Assembly (NCBI GenBank): GCA_964390645.1
Contig: CAYMLL010000218.1
Location: forward strand, 1 to 13,684
Reading direction: 5' to 3'
Source of the DNA: CAYMLL01 sp964390645
GTDB lineage: Bacteria > Planctomycetota > UBA8108
Length of the DNA: 13,684 bases
A program made the position numbers and the translations under genes. The notes under the pieces are model-generated. The model saw nothing but the letters and a program-made list of their open reading frames with translations. It searched no databases and had not been told where the DNA came from. The first letter of the stretch is position 1. Every line of letters starts with the position of its first letter. Of the stretch, positions 1 to 7,622 are shown one piece after another.

Positions 1-459
1 GAGCGTGAAGAGACGGAAGGCACCAACGAGAGCTCCGTACCAGCTTCCCGACCAGGAGAGAAAGAAGACCCAGCACCAGAGCGTCGACAGCGTCTGGACC
101 CGCATTCGCGACAGCACGTTGAACGCGACGAGCTGGCGGCGGCTCACCGGTGCGGGAAAGAGGAAGTCGATTTCCGCCGGCTTGAAGTACAAGGATCTCG
201 TCGAGACGCCGCAGATCAGCAGCCCGAGAAGCAAGGCCGGTGGCCCCCAGATCCGCAACGAGTCGGCTGTCTGTCTGAGGGCCTCCTCGTCCGTGTCTCG
301 CGTGAGCGTCTCCAGAATTCGTTGACCGAGGATCGCTGTGACAAAGAGTGCGAAGCCGCTGCCGACGACGACGCCCTTGACCCCACGGAGCCTGCGGCGA
401 AGGACCCGAAAGGTGCCGACCGACTCGACGCGAAGAAGGTACAGCAGTCCTCGATTCAC
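1..459 (-). CDS. ABC exporter membrane protein, partial (ABC_export-like)
   Basis: This is the N-terminal 153 residues of a membrane protein that continues beyond the left edge. Its GTG start at 459-457 lies in a GTGA overlap with the stop of the upstream ATPase gene, which points to translational coupling and a shared operon. The translation begins MNRGLLYLLRVES. Hydrophobic stretches sit at about residues 29-46, 74-86 and 123-150. Between the second and third is YFKPAEIDFLFPAPVSRR (about 91-108), which resembles the conserved cytoplasmic motif of the putative ABC exporter family (Pfam ABC_export) seen in planctomycetes and firmicutes. By inference it is the transmembrane subunit partnered with the ATPase. 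The substrate is unknown. Recognition of the family is from memory of the motif; its membrane nature and coupling are visible directly. Confidence 0.8.
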   Translation of the reverse strand, partial: MNRGLLYLLRVESVGTFRVLRRRLRGVKGVVVGSGFALFVTAILGQRILETLTRDTDEEALRQTADSLRIWGPPALLLGLLICGVSTRSLYFKPAEIDFLFPAPVSRRQLVAFNVLSRMRVQTLSTLWCWVFFLSWSGSWYGALVGAFRLFTL

Positions 460-1217
460 GGCTCCCGCGCCTCGTCGCCGCGCGGTGGGCCCTCGGCTCC
501 CTCGGTGGCCTCGAAGAATATCTCCTCGAGCGACGCGTCGTCCTGCAGCGAGCCGAGCCGGTCGAGAATCTCCTCCTTGGAGCCTTCGACGAGCTTCTTT
601 CCCCGGCGGAGGATCAGGAATCGTCCGCAGAGCGGCTCGATCTGTCCGAGGAGGTGGCTCGAGAGGATCACTGCGGCACCGTCGGCAGCGCGTTGGCGCA
701 AGGCGTCGTAGACCGTGCGAATGCCGCGTGGGTCGAGCCCGGTGAGTGGCTCGTCGAGGAGCAGCACGTCCGGATTGTGGAGGAGAGCGCACGCCACGGC
801 GACCTTCTGGCGCATACCACGCGACAGCTCGTCAGCGAGCTTTTTCTCGTGCTCCGTGAGCTCGAGCCGCTCCACCCAGACCGCCGCGCGATCCTGCCAG
901 GAGTCGACGTCGTAGATGCGAGCGACGAACTCCAGGTGCTCTCGGACGGTCAGGCTGGAGAAGAGACTCGGATCGTCGGGGACGAGAGCGAGCCGGCGTT
1001 TCGCCTCGATCGGCTTTCGCGCGATGTCGTGACCGGCGATAACGAGTGTGCCCGACGAGGGAGGCAGGATGCCGGCGAGGGATCGCAGCGTCGTTGTCTT
1101 TCCGGCCCCGTTCGGTCCGACGAGCCCGAGAATCGTGCCTCCCTCGACGACGAAGCTCAAGTCGTCGACGGCCTGTCGCTCGCCGTAGGCCTTGGAGTAG
1201 TTGCGTACCAGGATCAT
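456..1217 (-). CDS. ABC transporter ATP-binding protein
   Basis: A 253-residue nucleotide-binding subunit that would hydrolyse ATP at the inner face of the membrane to drive the neighbouring permease. Walker A is GPNGAGKTT (34-42), the signature is LSRGM (131-135), Walker B is LLLDEP (152-157), the D-loop is GLDPRG (160-165), and the switch histidine is H188. The arrangement and length fit the ABC-2/CcmA-like exporter class. The Q-loop region reads LVPDDP (78-83), with no glutamine at the usual place, as in some exporters of this class. The ATG at 1217 begins directly at the conserved N-terminal strand; no strong Shine-Dalgarno is seen. The last four bases overlap the downstream permease start. 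Substrate unknown. Confidence 0.93.
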   Translation of the reverse strand: MILVRNYSKAYGERQAVDDLSFVVEGGTILGLVGPNGAGKTTTLRSLAGILPPSSGTLVIAGHDIARKPIEAKRRLALVPDDPSLFSSLTVREHLEFVARIYDVDSWQDRAAVWVERLELTEHEKKLADELSRGMRQKVAVACALLHNPDVLLLDEPLTGLDPRGIRTVYDALRQRAADGAAVILSSHLLGQIEPLCGRFLILRRGKKLVEGSKEEILDRLGSLQDDASLEEIFFEATEGAEGPPRGDEAREP

Positions 1218-1449
1218 ATGATCGCGGATCGAGAATAGGCAAGGGACGGTGGCACGTCAAACATGCGCTTCGGTCCGTCCTCCGGACGGGCTCTGGCTCC
1301 CTCACGGATCCGGGCGGTTCCCGGAGCGGTCCTTGTCCTCTCGGCGCCGGCGGACCGGGCGCTGCGAAGCTCCGTCCTTTCAAGCGTCGAGCGTGGCGGT
1401 CAAGGCGGAAGGCTTGAAGCCCGTCCCCCGCCGGTGTAGCTTCTGCCCG
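1218..1449. other. Divergent intergenic region, ABC ATPase / App1 phosphatase
   Basis: This stretch separates two divergently transcribed genes and should hold both promoters, but I cannot identify a convincing -35/-10 pair on either strand. A perfect 6-bp stem with a 3-base loop (CCGTCC-TCC-GGACGG) lies at 1275-1289. No tRNA-like cloverleaf was seen. Part of the stretch may be coding if the phosphatase starts upstream of 1450. Confidence 0.5.
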
Positions 1450-2469
1450 ATGCCGTTCCTCGCGCCTGACCTGTCCGTCGTGTTTCACCCCGCCGCGGCT
1501 CGACGGCGTCCGGGATCGGACGACTGGCTGCTGTCGGTGCGTGGGTGGGTGTTCGCCCGCCGGGAGGGCAGTCTGCGTCGGCGTCTCGGAATCCTGCTGT
1601 TGCGGCGGGCGTTGAGACTGCGGCGGGACGAGGATGAGAGCGATATCTTCGTGCGACGCGCGCGGGCCATCCTCGTCGACCCCGTCGGTGGGGTGCAGGT
1701 CTCGCTGACCGTGGGAGGCGAGGTCGTGAGGCTCGATCCCGCCGGCAAGGATGGTCACTTCCGGGAAGTCGTCCTCGTGCCCGGGTCGCTTCTGAGCGAT
1801 CTCGTGGTCGAGAGCGGCCAGCACCCGCTTCGCGTCGAGATCGCTTGTGTCGAGCGGCCGGCGTCCGTCGCGGGAGGCTGGCTCCTCGAGGACGACGGAG
1901 TTTCCGTGATCAGCGACATCGATGACACGATCAAACGCACGGATGTTCAGGACAAGAGTGAGCTCCTGCGCAACATCTTCCTGAGAGAGCACGAGGCGAT
2001 TCCGGGCATGGTCGACCTCTACCAGCGGTGGGCCGAGGCGGGCGCGGCATTTCACTACGTGTCGAATTCTCCGTGGCAGCTCTTCGGTGATCTTTCCACG
2101 TTCCTGTCCGGGACCGGCTTTCCCGAGGGCGATTTTCACCTGCGTCCATTCCGCTGGAGAGCGTACCTCACCACCGAGCTCCTCGGCTGCGCGGCGACAC
2201 ACAAGCGGGATAGCTTGCGTGCGATCATCGCCGCCTTTCCGCAGCGGCGATTTGTGCTCGTGGGTGACGCCGGGGAGCGGGACCCCGAGGTCTACGGAGC
2301 CCTCGCACGTGAGTTTCCAGGCTCCGTCGCCCTCGTTCTCGTGCGCGAGTTCCAGGGAGCGGAGCTTGGGGCGGCTCGTGCTGCCGACTGCTTCCGTGGC
2401 GTTCCTCGGGAGAGCTGGCTGACCTTTCGGGATCCGGCAGAGATCGACTTCGACGTTCGTGCGATTTGA
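1450..2469 (+). CDS. App1-like phosphatidate phosphatase (DUF2183, HAD fold)
   Basis: A 339-residue protein with the catalytic domain named after yeast App1, a Mg-dependent phosphatidate phosphatase of the HAD superfamily. Motif I is SDIDDTIK (155-162), with D156 as predicted nucleophile and D158 as general acid/base. Motif II is SNSPWQ (205-210), the motif III lysine is K252 in THKRDS, and motif IV is GDAGERDPEVY (272-282), supplying metal-binding acidic residues. Residues 1-110 match the shorter N-terminal beta-rich region of bacterial relatives (DDWLLSVRGWVF). There is no signal peptide or membrane segment, so it is probably cytosolic. The frame stays open upstream to a GTG at 1249, but I chose the ATG at 1450 because family-like sequence starts there. 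The Shine-Dalgarno is weak, so the start is uncertain. The substrate could be a phospholipid or another phosphomonoester. Confidence 0.88.
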   Translation: MPFLAPDLSVVFHPAAARRRPGSDDWLLSVRGWVFARREGSLRRRLGILLLRRALRLRRDEDESDIFVRRARAILVDPVGGVQVSLTVGGEVVRLDPAGKDGHFREVVLVPGSLLSDLVVESGQHPLRVEIACVERPASVAGGWLLEDDGVSVISDIDDTIKRTDVQDKSELLRNIFLREHEAIPGMVDLYQRWAEAGAAFHYVSNSPWQLFGDLSTFLSGTGFPEGDFHLRPFRWRAYLTTELLGCAATHKRDSLRAIIAAFPQRRFVLVGDAGERDPEVYGALAREFPGSVALVLVREFQGAELGAARAADCFRGVPRESWLTFRDPAEIDFDVRAI

Positions 2470-2484
2470 CTTCGCGCCTCGTCT

Positions 2485-2513
2485 CGGCGAGAGTATCGGG
2501 CATCGTGGACGCC
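2485..2513 (+). repeat. 29-base near-identical repeat, left copy
   Basis: This copy includes CGGCGAGAGTATCGGGC and matches 2595-2623 at 27 of 29 positions, in the same orientation and 110 bases apart, with the N gap in between. It may reflect the same genomic DNA assembled into both contig ends, or a true direct repeat upstream of htpG. Confidence 0.75.
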
Positions 2514-2540
2514 CCCGCGGGGCGGGCAGTGGGGAGAAAG

Positions 2541-2569
2541 GATAAAAAAAAAAAATATAAAACCAAAAC
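2541..2569. other. A-rich contig end next to the gap
   Basis: Twenty-nine bases that are almost entirely A with a few T and C, including a run of twelve A, sit against the N gap in otherwise GC-rich DNA. The composition is abrupt and unlike anything else in the window. The most economical reading is low-quality sequence at a contig end rather than a natural element. Confidence 0.7.
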
Positions 2570-2579
2570 NNNNNNNNNN
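2570..2579. other. Assembly gap (10 N)
   Basis: Ten consecutive Ns mark a scaffold join between the phosphatase gene and htpG. Ten is likely a placeholder, so the real distance, and any promoter sequence for htpG, is unknown. Confidence 0.98.
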
Positions 2580-2594
2580 GTTCGGGGCTGGTGG

Positions 2595-2623
2595 CGGCGA
2601 GAGTATCGGGCTTCGGGGACGCC
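2595..2623 (+). repeat. 29-base near-identical repeat, right copy
   Basis: The second copy of the sequence at 2485-2513, differing at two positions. It lies 41-69 bases upstream of the htpG start. It does not resemble the CIRCE element or a sigma-32-type heat-shock promoter. Confidence 0.75.
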
Positions 2624-2663
2624 GACGGGCGGCGTCCTGTCGTGAGAAGGTATCGAGATCATC

Positions 2664-4589
2664 ATGTCCGACGCTACCGTGAAGAACGAACAGAGCTACG
2701 AATTCCAGGCGGAGATCCGCCAGCTCCTCGACATCCTGATTCACTCGGTCTACACGTCGAAGGACGTGTTCGTGCGCGAGTTGATCTCGAACGCCGCGGA
2801 CGCGTTGGAGAAGGTCCGCTTCTCGAAGGTGCGTGGCGAGGAGGTCCTCGATCCCGACAGGGTCGAGGAGATTCGGATCGACTCGCGCGAAGAGGACGGC
2901 AAGAAGATTCTGGTGATCGCCGATAGCGGTATCGGTATGGATGCCGAGGAGATCCGTACGAACCTCGGCACCATCGCGCACAGCGGTGCGACGGCGTTCC
3001 TCGAGAATCTGACCTCGCAGGAAGGGGGCGAGTCGCCGGATCTCAGCCTCATCGGTCGCTTCGGCGTCGGCTTCTACTCGGTCTTCATGGCCGCTGACAA
3101 GGTCGTTGTGACAAGTCGCTCCGCCGTTCCCGACGCGGTCCCTGTGGTGTGGACGAGCGATGGGCTCGGGAGCTACTCCGTCTCCGAGCCGTCCGCGTCG
3201 GACGTGCCACGTGGGACTCGTATCGAGATCTGGCTGAAGGAGGAGGAGGGCCGCTTCGCCGACCTCGATGCCGTGCGTGCGGTGATCACGAAGTACTCGA
3301 ACTTCGTTCCCTTTCCGATTCTGGTCGGTGACGAGTCGTTCAACCGTGTCACTGCCCTGTGGCGTGAGCAGCCGGCTCGGGTCTCGGACGAGCAGCGCCA
3401 GGAGTTCTTCGAGTACCTGACGCACGACGGCAACGAGTCCTTTCTCGATCTGCACTTCTCCGTCGAGGCGCCGCTGCAGTTTTCGGCTCTGCTTTTCGTT
3501 CCGAAGGAGAACGCCGAGCTCGTCGGCTTCGGTGAGCGGGACGTCAGCGTTCAGCTCTATGTCAAGCGCGTGCTGATCGACTCCGACAACAACGATCTGC
3601 TGCCGAAGTACCTGCGCTTTGCGACCGGTATTGTCGAATCCGAGGACCTGCCGCTCAATATCTCGCGCGAGACTTTGCAGGAGAACTCGATTGTCCTGAA
3701 GATCCGTGACACCCTGACGCGCAAGCTGCTCGATCTCTTCCTTGACCTCGCGAAGGAGAAGCCCGAGGAGTACACGGGCTTCTGGAGGGCCTTCGGTCGG
3801 ATCCTCAAGGAAGGCCACGGCGACTTCGCCCACCGTGAGAAGTTCGTCGAGCTCCTACGTTTCAACAGCTCGGCGAACGACGACGCCGACGGGCTGCGCA
3901 GCCTCGCGGAGTACGTCGAGGCGATGCCCGAGGCGCAGAAGTCGATCTACTTCCTCTCGGGGCCGAGTCGAGACGCGCTCGGACGGGACGCGCGTCTCGA
4001 GCTCTTCCGAAAGAGAGGTGTCGAGGTGCTGTATCTCTGTGACATCGCCGACGAGTTCGTCGTCGGAGGCCTCGGGACCTACCAGGAGAAGCCTCTCGTT
4101 TCCGCCGATCAGGTGAAGCCGGAGGATCTCGACGGGATCGAGGGCGGCGATGACGTCGCGACCGACGACAAGGCCGGGATCGAGACGCCCGCCGCGGACA
4201 TTGGACTGCTGGCGGTCCGGGTGAAGGAGATCCTCGGCGACCGCGTCCTCGACGTGCGCACCAGCGAGCGCCTGGTCGATTCGCCTGCGTGTCTCATCAG
4301 CGAGGAGGGCATGTCGGGTCACCTCGACAAGGTCTTTCGCATGATGCAGAAGGACAGCGAGCTGCCGAAGCGTGTCCTCGAGCTCAACCCGAAGCACGGG
4401 CTCGTCCGCAGTCTTTCGGCCCTGGTGGAGAAGGACTCCCAGGATCCCTTCGTCGTGCGTGCCAGCGAGCAGCTCTTCGAGGGGGCGATGTTGATCGACG
4501 GGTTTCTGACGGATCCGCATCAGCTCGTTGAGAGGATGATCGACATCCTCGAGGAGTCCGCCGAGGCTCGAGCGTCGAGCGGCGAGTAG
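2664..4589 (+). CDS. htpG: Molecular chaperone HtpG (Hsp90)
   Basis: A 641-residue cytosolic Hsp90-family chaperone, close to the usual bacterial length of about 620-640. It remodels client proteins in an ATP-driven cycle as a homodimer. The GHKL ATPase domain occupies about residues 1-230: ELISNAADAL (39-48, with Mg/ATP residue E39 and N43), DSGIGM (87-92, with ATP-contacting D87), the lid region GTIAHSGA (102-109), and GRFGVGFYSV (131-140). The middle domain holds LPLNISRETLQEN (329-341), whose R335 is the expected catalytic arginine contacting ATP gamma-phosphate. The C-terminal dimerisation domain ends in ASSGE without a eukaryotic MEEVD tail. AGAAGG-like purines at 2643-2650 lie about 13 bases before the ATG, slightly far for a Shine-Dalgarno. 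The gene appears monocistronic, and its promoter is probably disturbed by the gap upstream. Confidence 0.97.
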   Translation: MSDATVKNEQSYEFQAEIRQLLDILIHSVYTSKDVFVRELISNAADALEKVRFSKVRGEEVLDPDRVEEIRIDSREEDGKKILVIADSGIGMDAEEIRTNLGTIAHSGATAFLENLTSQEGGESPDLSLIGRFGVGFYSVFMAADKVVVTSRSAVPDAVPVVWTSDGLGSYSVSEPSASDVPRGTRIEIWLKEEEGRFADLDAVRAVITKYSNFVPFPILVGDESFNRVTALWREQPARVSDEQRQEFFEYLTHDGNESFLDLHFSVEAPLQFSALLFVPKENAELVGFGERDVSVQLYVKRVLIDSDNNDLLPKYLRFATGIVESEDLPLNISRETLQENSIVLKIRDTLTRKLLDLFLDLAKEKPEEYTGFWRAFGRILKEGHGDFAHREKFVELLRFNSSANDDADGLRSLAEYVEAMPEAQKSIYFLSGPSRDALGRDARLELFRKRGVEVLYLCDIADEFVVGGLGTYQEKPLVSADQVKPEDLDGIEGGDDVATDDKAGIETPAADIGLLAVRVKEILGDRVLDVRTSERLVDSPACLISEEGMSGHLDKVFRMMQKDSELPKRVLELNPKHGLVRSLSALVEKDSQDPFVVRASEQLFEGAMLIDGFLTDPHQLVERMIDILEESAEARASSGE

Positions 4590-4654
4590 CGCGACACGGG
4601 ATGCCGTTCACCCGCGCCTTCTCTCGGTGTACTCCCTGACTCGCTGCCGATGCG

Positions 4655-4687
4655 CAGGAAGCTTTCGCCCCACCGGCTCGCTTCCTG
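4655..4687 (+). terminator. Possible htpG terminator hairpin
   Basis: CAGGAAGC (4655-4662) and GCTTCCTG (4680-4687) form a perfect 8-bp stem with a 17-base loop, 66 bases after the htpG stop. No T tract follows, so intrinsic termination is uncertain. Confidence 0.3.
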
Positions 4688-4801
4688 TCCAGGGTTGCGT
4701 CGCCGGGTCTGCGGCCCCCTCGTCGAGGCTCCGATTCTATACGTGTGAAGAACCCCCTGGGGTCGGCGGAGCGAGGCTGCTTTCTCGCCGGACCCGGGCC
4801 C

Positions 4802-4826
4802 ACGGCTTCGCGCAAAGCAGAGCCGT
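4802..4826 (-). terminator. Possible terminator hairpin after WD40 gene
   Basis: ACGGCT (4802-4807) and AGCCGT (4821-4826) form a perfect 6-bp stem with a 13-base loop, starting 13 bases after the WD40 gene's TAG on the minus strand. There is no T tract. It could mark the end of the operon but is weak evidence alone. Confidence 0.3.
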
Positions 4827-4838
4827 CGGAAATGTGGC

Positions 4839-7193
4839 CTAGTTCCCGGCCGGTGGAGTCTTCGGAGCCTCGAAGGAGCCCAGCGCCTTGCCGTCCTTCC
4901 CGTTCCATACATGGAGCGTGCTCGAGTGCCCACCCGCGACGACCAGTGCGCCGTCGTGGGAAGCCGCGACCGAGTACATGAAGTCGGTCGTTCCCGAGAA
5001 GTTGCGGAAATTGTTGCCGTCTCCGGTACGGTGCATGCGAACGGACTTGTCTCCGCTGCAGGAGATGGTCTCCTGGCCGTCACCGACGAAGCGGATCGCG
5101 GTCACCTCCTTCGAGAAACCCTTGATCGTTCGCTTGGCCTCGCCGGTCGCGACGTTCCAGACCTTGATGGTGGAATCGGCGCCGCAGCTCGCGAGTGTCT
5201 TGCTGTCGGACTGCCAGCTGACATCGAGCACGTGGGCCGTGTGACCCTCGTAAAAGCGGATGAGCTTGCCGTCCGCGGCCTCGAAGAGGCGTACAAACTT
5301 GTCGGTGCCGGCGGTCGCCAGGAATCGACCCTCCGCAGAGAACTCGACGCCGGTGATCGTGTCGGAGTGCGCGTCGTCGATCTTCCAGACGACGCTGCCG
5401 TCCTCGACCTGCAGAACGACGAGTTCGCCGCTGCGAGACGGCTCTCCCCCACCCGCGGCGAGCAGCTTGCCGTCGGGGCTGAAATCGAGCGAGGTAACCC
5501 GGTCGGTGAGCGGGCTGTCGCCCTCCAGGCCGCCGATCTGCGCGTCGAGCTGCCAGGGTGGAGTCGGGTGGATGACGCTGACCCTCGACGAACCGTCGCT
5601 CACCACGACGTGGTCGCCACCGCTCGCCAGCGTGTATCCACCGCTCTTGCCACCGGCCTTGGTGACGCCGATGGCACGACCGCTCGAGGCGCTCCAGATT
5701 CGGAGCGTCCGGCCGGCGTTCGCGGCCACGAGGCACGCGGAGTCGCTCGTGAACGACACGGCCAGGATCGCCTGCTCCCTGCTGCTTTCGCTCGACTTCA
5801 CCAGCTCCTCGAGGTGCGCCGTCGGCGCCTTCAGCGTCTCCTCCGCTGCCGCGACGGCAGCCGTGCTCTCGGTGACCACGGTCTCGCCGCGTTCGACGTC
5901 AGCTCGCGCCTCCTGGAGAACACGCTCCGCGTTGGCGACAGCGGACTCGGCGCCCTGGAGCTCCTTCTTGGCCTTCTCGGTCTTCTTCTTGTCCTCGCCC
6001 TTCTCGGCCTCCGTGAGCGCCGTCTTCTTCGTATCGAGCTCCTTTTTCTTCTTCGCGACCTCGTCTTGCGCCTTCTTGAGGCTCTCCTTCTTCTTGTCGC
6101 GCTCCTTGCCGGCGTTCTCCAGGCCCTTCTTGCGGTCGTTGAGCCGATCGCCCAGGAGCTTGATGTACCGCTTCTGGCGGGTTACCGCGTTGGCGATCCG
6201 GAAGTCCCCCGTGAGGTCCGCGAGCACCTTGCCATCCGCGGTGTTCCACAGGCGCACGAGCTTGTCGCCGCCGGCCGTCGCGATGCGCGTGCCGTCGGGA
6301 CTGAGAGCGGCTGAAGTGGCAGGCTTGCCGTGCGCGACCTTGCGAAGCTCCTTGCCATCGGTCGCGGCCCAGAGGATCGCAGTGCCGTCTTCGCTCGCGG
6401 ACAGCACGCGGCTGTCCTGCGCCGAGGCGCTGCAAAGCGCTACGATCTGTGCACTGTGAGCGCCTAGCTCACGCAGCGGCTTTGCGGGCTCGTCGGTCTT
6501 CGCCGCCTCGGTGGGCAGCGACCAGACCTGCAGCTTGTTGTCGGCCGTGGTCGTGACGGCGAGCCCGGATTCGGCGCAGACGACCATCGCCTTCGGAGCC
6601 GCCGGCAGCTTGAGAGCGCCGATGGCCTTGCCGTCGGCCGTCGACCAGACTCGCAGCATGCCGTCCGCTCCGGCCGCGACGAGACTCGCAGCGTCCTCGG
6701 AGAACGCGATCGCCACGACGGGGCCCTGCTGCCCGTCGAGTGTCGTCGTCAGCTCCTCATCTTCCATCGTCCAGATCTCGACCTTTCCCGAGGCGCCCGA
6801 AGTCGCCAGCAGTCGGCCGTCGCTGCTCGACGCGACGCAGCTGACGTCTCCCTGCTCGCTCTTGAGCCGTGCCACCACATCACTGTGTGGTCGACGCCAG
6901 ATCTTCACGCAACGAAATCCCCCGGACGCGATCACGTCGCCGTCCGGGTGGAAGGCGAGCGACTGCACATGGTCGAGGTGGGCGATGCCCGGACGCTTGT
7001 AAGGTCCTTCCGTGATCAAGGAGGGGTCGGTCAGTCGCGTGACGACCTTCTTTGTAGATAGATCGTACAAGAAGACCTGGTTGGCGCGGCCACACGCGGC
7101 GATGGTGCCGTCCGGCGAGACGGCGGTCGCGAAGATGGGGTTGTGGCCCGGGGGCAGCGGGTGCCAGTTGAGATCGGTGACGGCACCGGTCAC
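4839..7193 (-). CDS. WD40 double beta-propeller protein with coiled-coil insert (likely 3' part of split cytochrome-WD40 gene)
   Basis: A 784-residue protein made of about 14 WD40-type repeats, in two sets of seven, consistent with two beta-propellers. Repeats 1-7 span about 15-330 (for example SPDGTRIATAGGDKLVRLW, 298-316) and repeats 8-14 about 470-780 (for example KTLASCGADSTIKVW, 665-679). Between them, at about 334-470, lies a Lys/Glu/Ala-rich helical segment that should form a coiled-coil hairpin. WD40 propellers are interaction scaffolds; no catalytic residues are seen. There is no signal peptide. The GTG start overlaps the preceding cytochrome-domain gene by four bases (GTGA). Reading this frame upstream of the GTG gives QGAEGE, which continues the preceding gene's LWID ending, so the two ORFs are probably one gene broken by a one-base deletion near 7211. 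If not, GTG with translational coupling is the plausible start. Confidence 0.9.
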   Translation of the reverse strand: MTGAVTDLNWHPLPPGHNPIFATAVSPDGTIAACGRANQVFLYDLSTKKVVTRLTDPSLITEGPYKRPGIAHLDHVQSLAFHPDGDVIASGGFRCVKIWRRPHSDVVARLKSEQGDVSCVASSSDGRLLATSGASGKVEIWTMEDEELTTTLDGQQGPVVAIAFSEDAASLVAAGADGMLRVWSTADGKAIGALKLPAAPKAMVVCAESGLAVTTTADNKLQVWSLPTEAAKTDEPAKPLRELGAHSAQIVALCSASAQDSRVLSASEDGTAILWAATDGKELRKVAHGKPATSAALSPDGTRIATAGGDKLVRLWNTADGKVLADLTGDFRIANAVTRQKRYIKLLGDRLNDRKKGLENAGKERDKKKESLKKAQDEVAKKKKELDTKKTALTEAEKGEDKKKTEKAKKELQGAESAVANAERVLQEARADVERGETVVTESTAAVAAAEETLKAPTAHLEELVKSSESSREQAILAVSFTSDSACLVAANAGRTLRIWSASSGRAIGVTKAGGKSGGYTLASGGDHVVVSDGSSRVSVIHPTPPWQLDAQIGGLEGDSPLTDRVTSLDFSPDGKLLAAGGGEPSRSGELVVLQVEDGSVVWKIDDAHSDTITGVEFSAEGRFLATAGTDKFVRLFEAADGKLIRFYEGHTAHVLDVSWQSDSKTLASCGADSTIKVWNVATGEAKRTIKGFSKEVTAIRFVGDGQETISCSGDKSVRMHRTGDGNNFRNFSGTTDFMYSVAASHDGALVVAGGHSSTLHVWNGKDGKALGSFEAPKTPPAGN

Positions 7194-7606
7194 CTCGCCT
7201 TCGGCTCCCTGTCGATCCAGAGCTTCAGCAGCCCGAGTTCGTCGGATCGCAACGGTCGCGCGCCGACCTTGTTTTTCGGCGGCGGCATGATCGGCTTCAC
7301 CGCGTGCGTGGCGACGCGCAACAGGAAGCTCTCCGCGCTCCGGCCGGGGACCACGGCTCGGCCCTCCTCGCCGCCGGCGCGGATCGTCGTCGGCGTTTCG
7401 AGGCTGAGGTCGCCGCGAGCCTTCGTCGACGAGTGGCAGGCCAGGCAGTTCGAGCGCAGGATCGGCAGGATCTCCTTCTCGAAGTCGACCGGCTCCTTGC
7501 GATCGAGCGTGGCGATCGGAATCGGCTCGAGCTCGTCTTTAGCGCTCAGAAAGGAGCAGAATAACGGCAGCGCGACCAGCGCGAGGCTGGTTCTTCGGGT
7601 CGTCAT
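7190..7606 (-). CDS. Planctomycete-type cytochrome c domain protein (PSCyt1), probably truncated by frameshift
   Basis: A 138-residue exported protein. Residues 1-22 look like a Sec signal peptide (MTTRRTS, then a hydrophobic core ending FLSA). The domain resembles PSCyt1 (Pfam planctomycete cytochrome c). It has FEKEILPIL, then the haem c motif C54-L-A-C57-H58, the GDLSLET strand (65-71), and MPPP (107-110), where M107 is the likely distal haem ligand. It ends at LWIDREPKAR. Family members usually end LWIDQGA and often continue into a WD40 domain. Here the QGA text is present in the -1 frame, joined to the WD40 ORF, implying a missing base at about 7211. GAGGA lies 9 bases before the ATG. 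The PPC gene stops 16 bases upstream. Haem attachment would occur outside the cytoplasmic membrane; the electron partner is unknown. Confidence 0.88.
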   Translation of the reverse strand: MTTRRTSLALVALPLFCSFLSAKDELEPIPIATLDRKEPVDFEKEILPILRSNCLACHSSTKARGDLSLETPTTIRAGGEEGRAVVPGRSAESFLLRVATHAVKPIMPPPKNKVGARPLRSDELGLLKLWIDREPKAR

Positions 7607-7615
7607 GCGGGTGCG

Positions 7616-7620
7616 TCCTC
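7616..7620 (-). promoter_or_regulatory. Shine-Dalgarno of the cytochrome-domain gene
   Basis: GAGGA on the minus strand, 9 bases before the ATG at 7606 and just after the stop of the PPC gene. It supports this start and continued translation within one transcript. Confidence 0.65.
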
Positions 7621-7622
7621 GT

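Noticed and set aside
832..2202. Long minus-strand open frame of 456 codons
   Set aside because: It lies antisense to the App1 phosphatase and overlaps the ABC ATPase. Its translation is Arg/Pro-rich with no domain, typical of a shadow frame in GC-rich DNA.
2541..2569. AT-rich promoter or UP element for htpG
   Set aside because: The A-run borders the N gap directly and is wholly unlike surrounding composition; a contig-end artefact is more likely.
2292..3833. Minus-strand open frame of 513 codons across the N gap
   Set aside because: It is antisense to htpG, runs through the Ns, and has no recognisable domain; htpG on the plus strand is unmistakable.
4627..4842. Small plus-strand ORF of 71 codons between htpG and the WD40 gene
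   Set aside because: It overlaps both hairpins and the end of the WD40 gene, has no clear ribosome site, and its translation looks non-protein-like.
4911..6314. Plus-strand open frame of 467 codons opposite the WD40 gene
   Set aside because: Its leucine-rich stretches are the complement of the Lys/Glu-rich coiled coil. The minus strand carries clear WD40 repeats, so this is a shadow.
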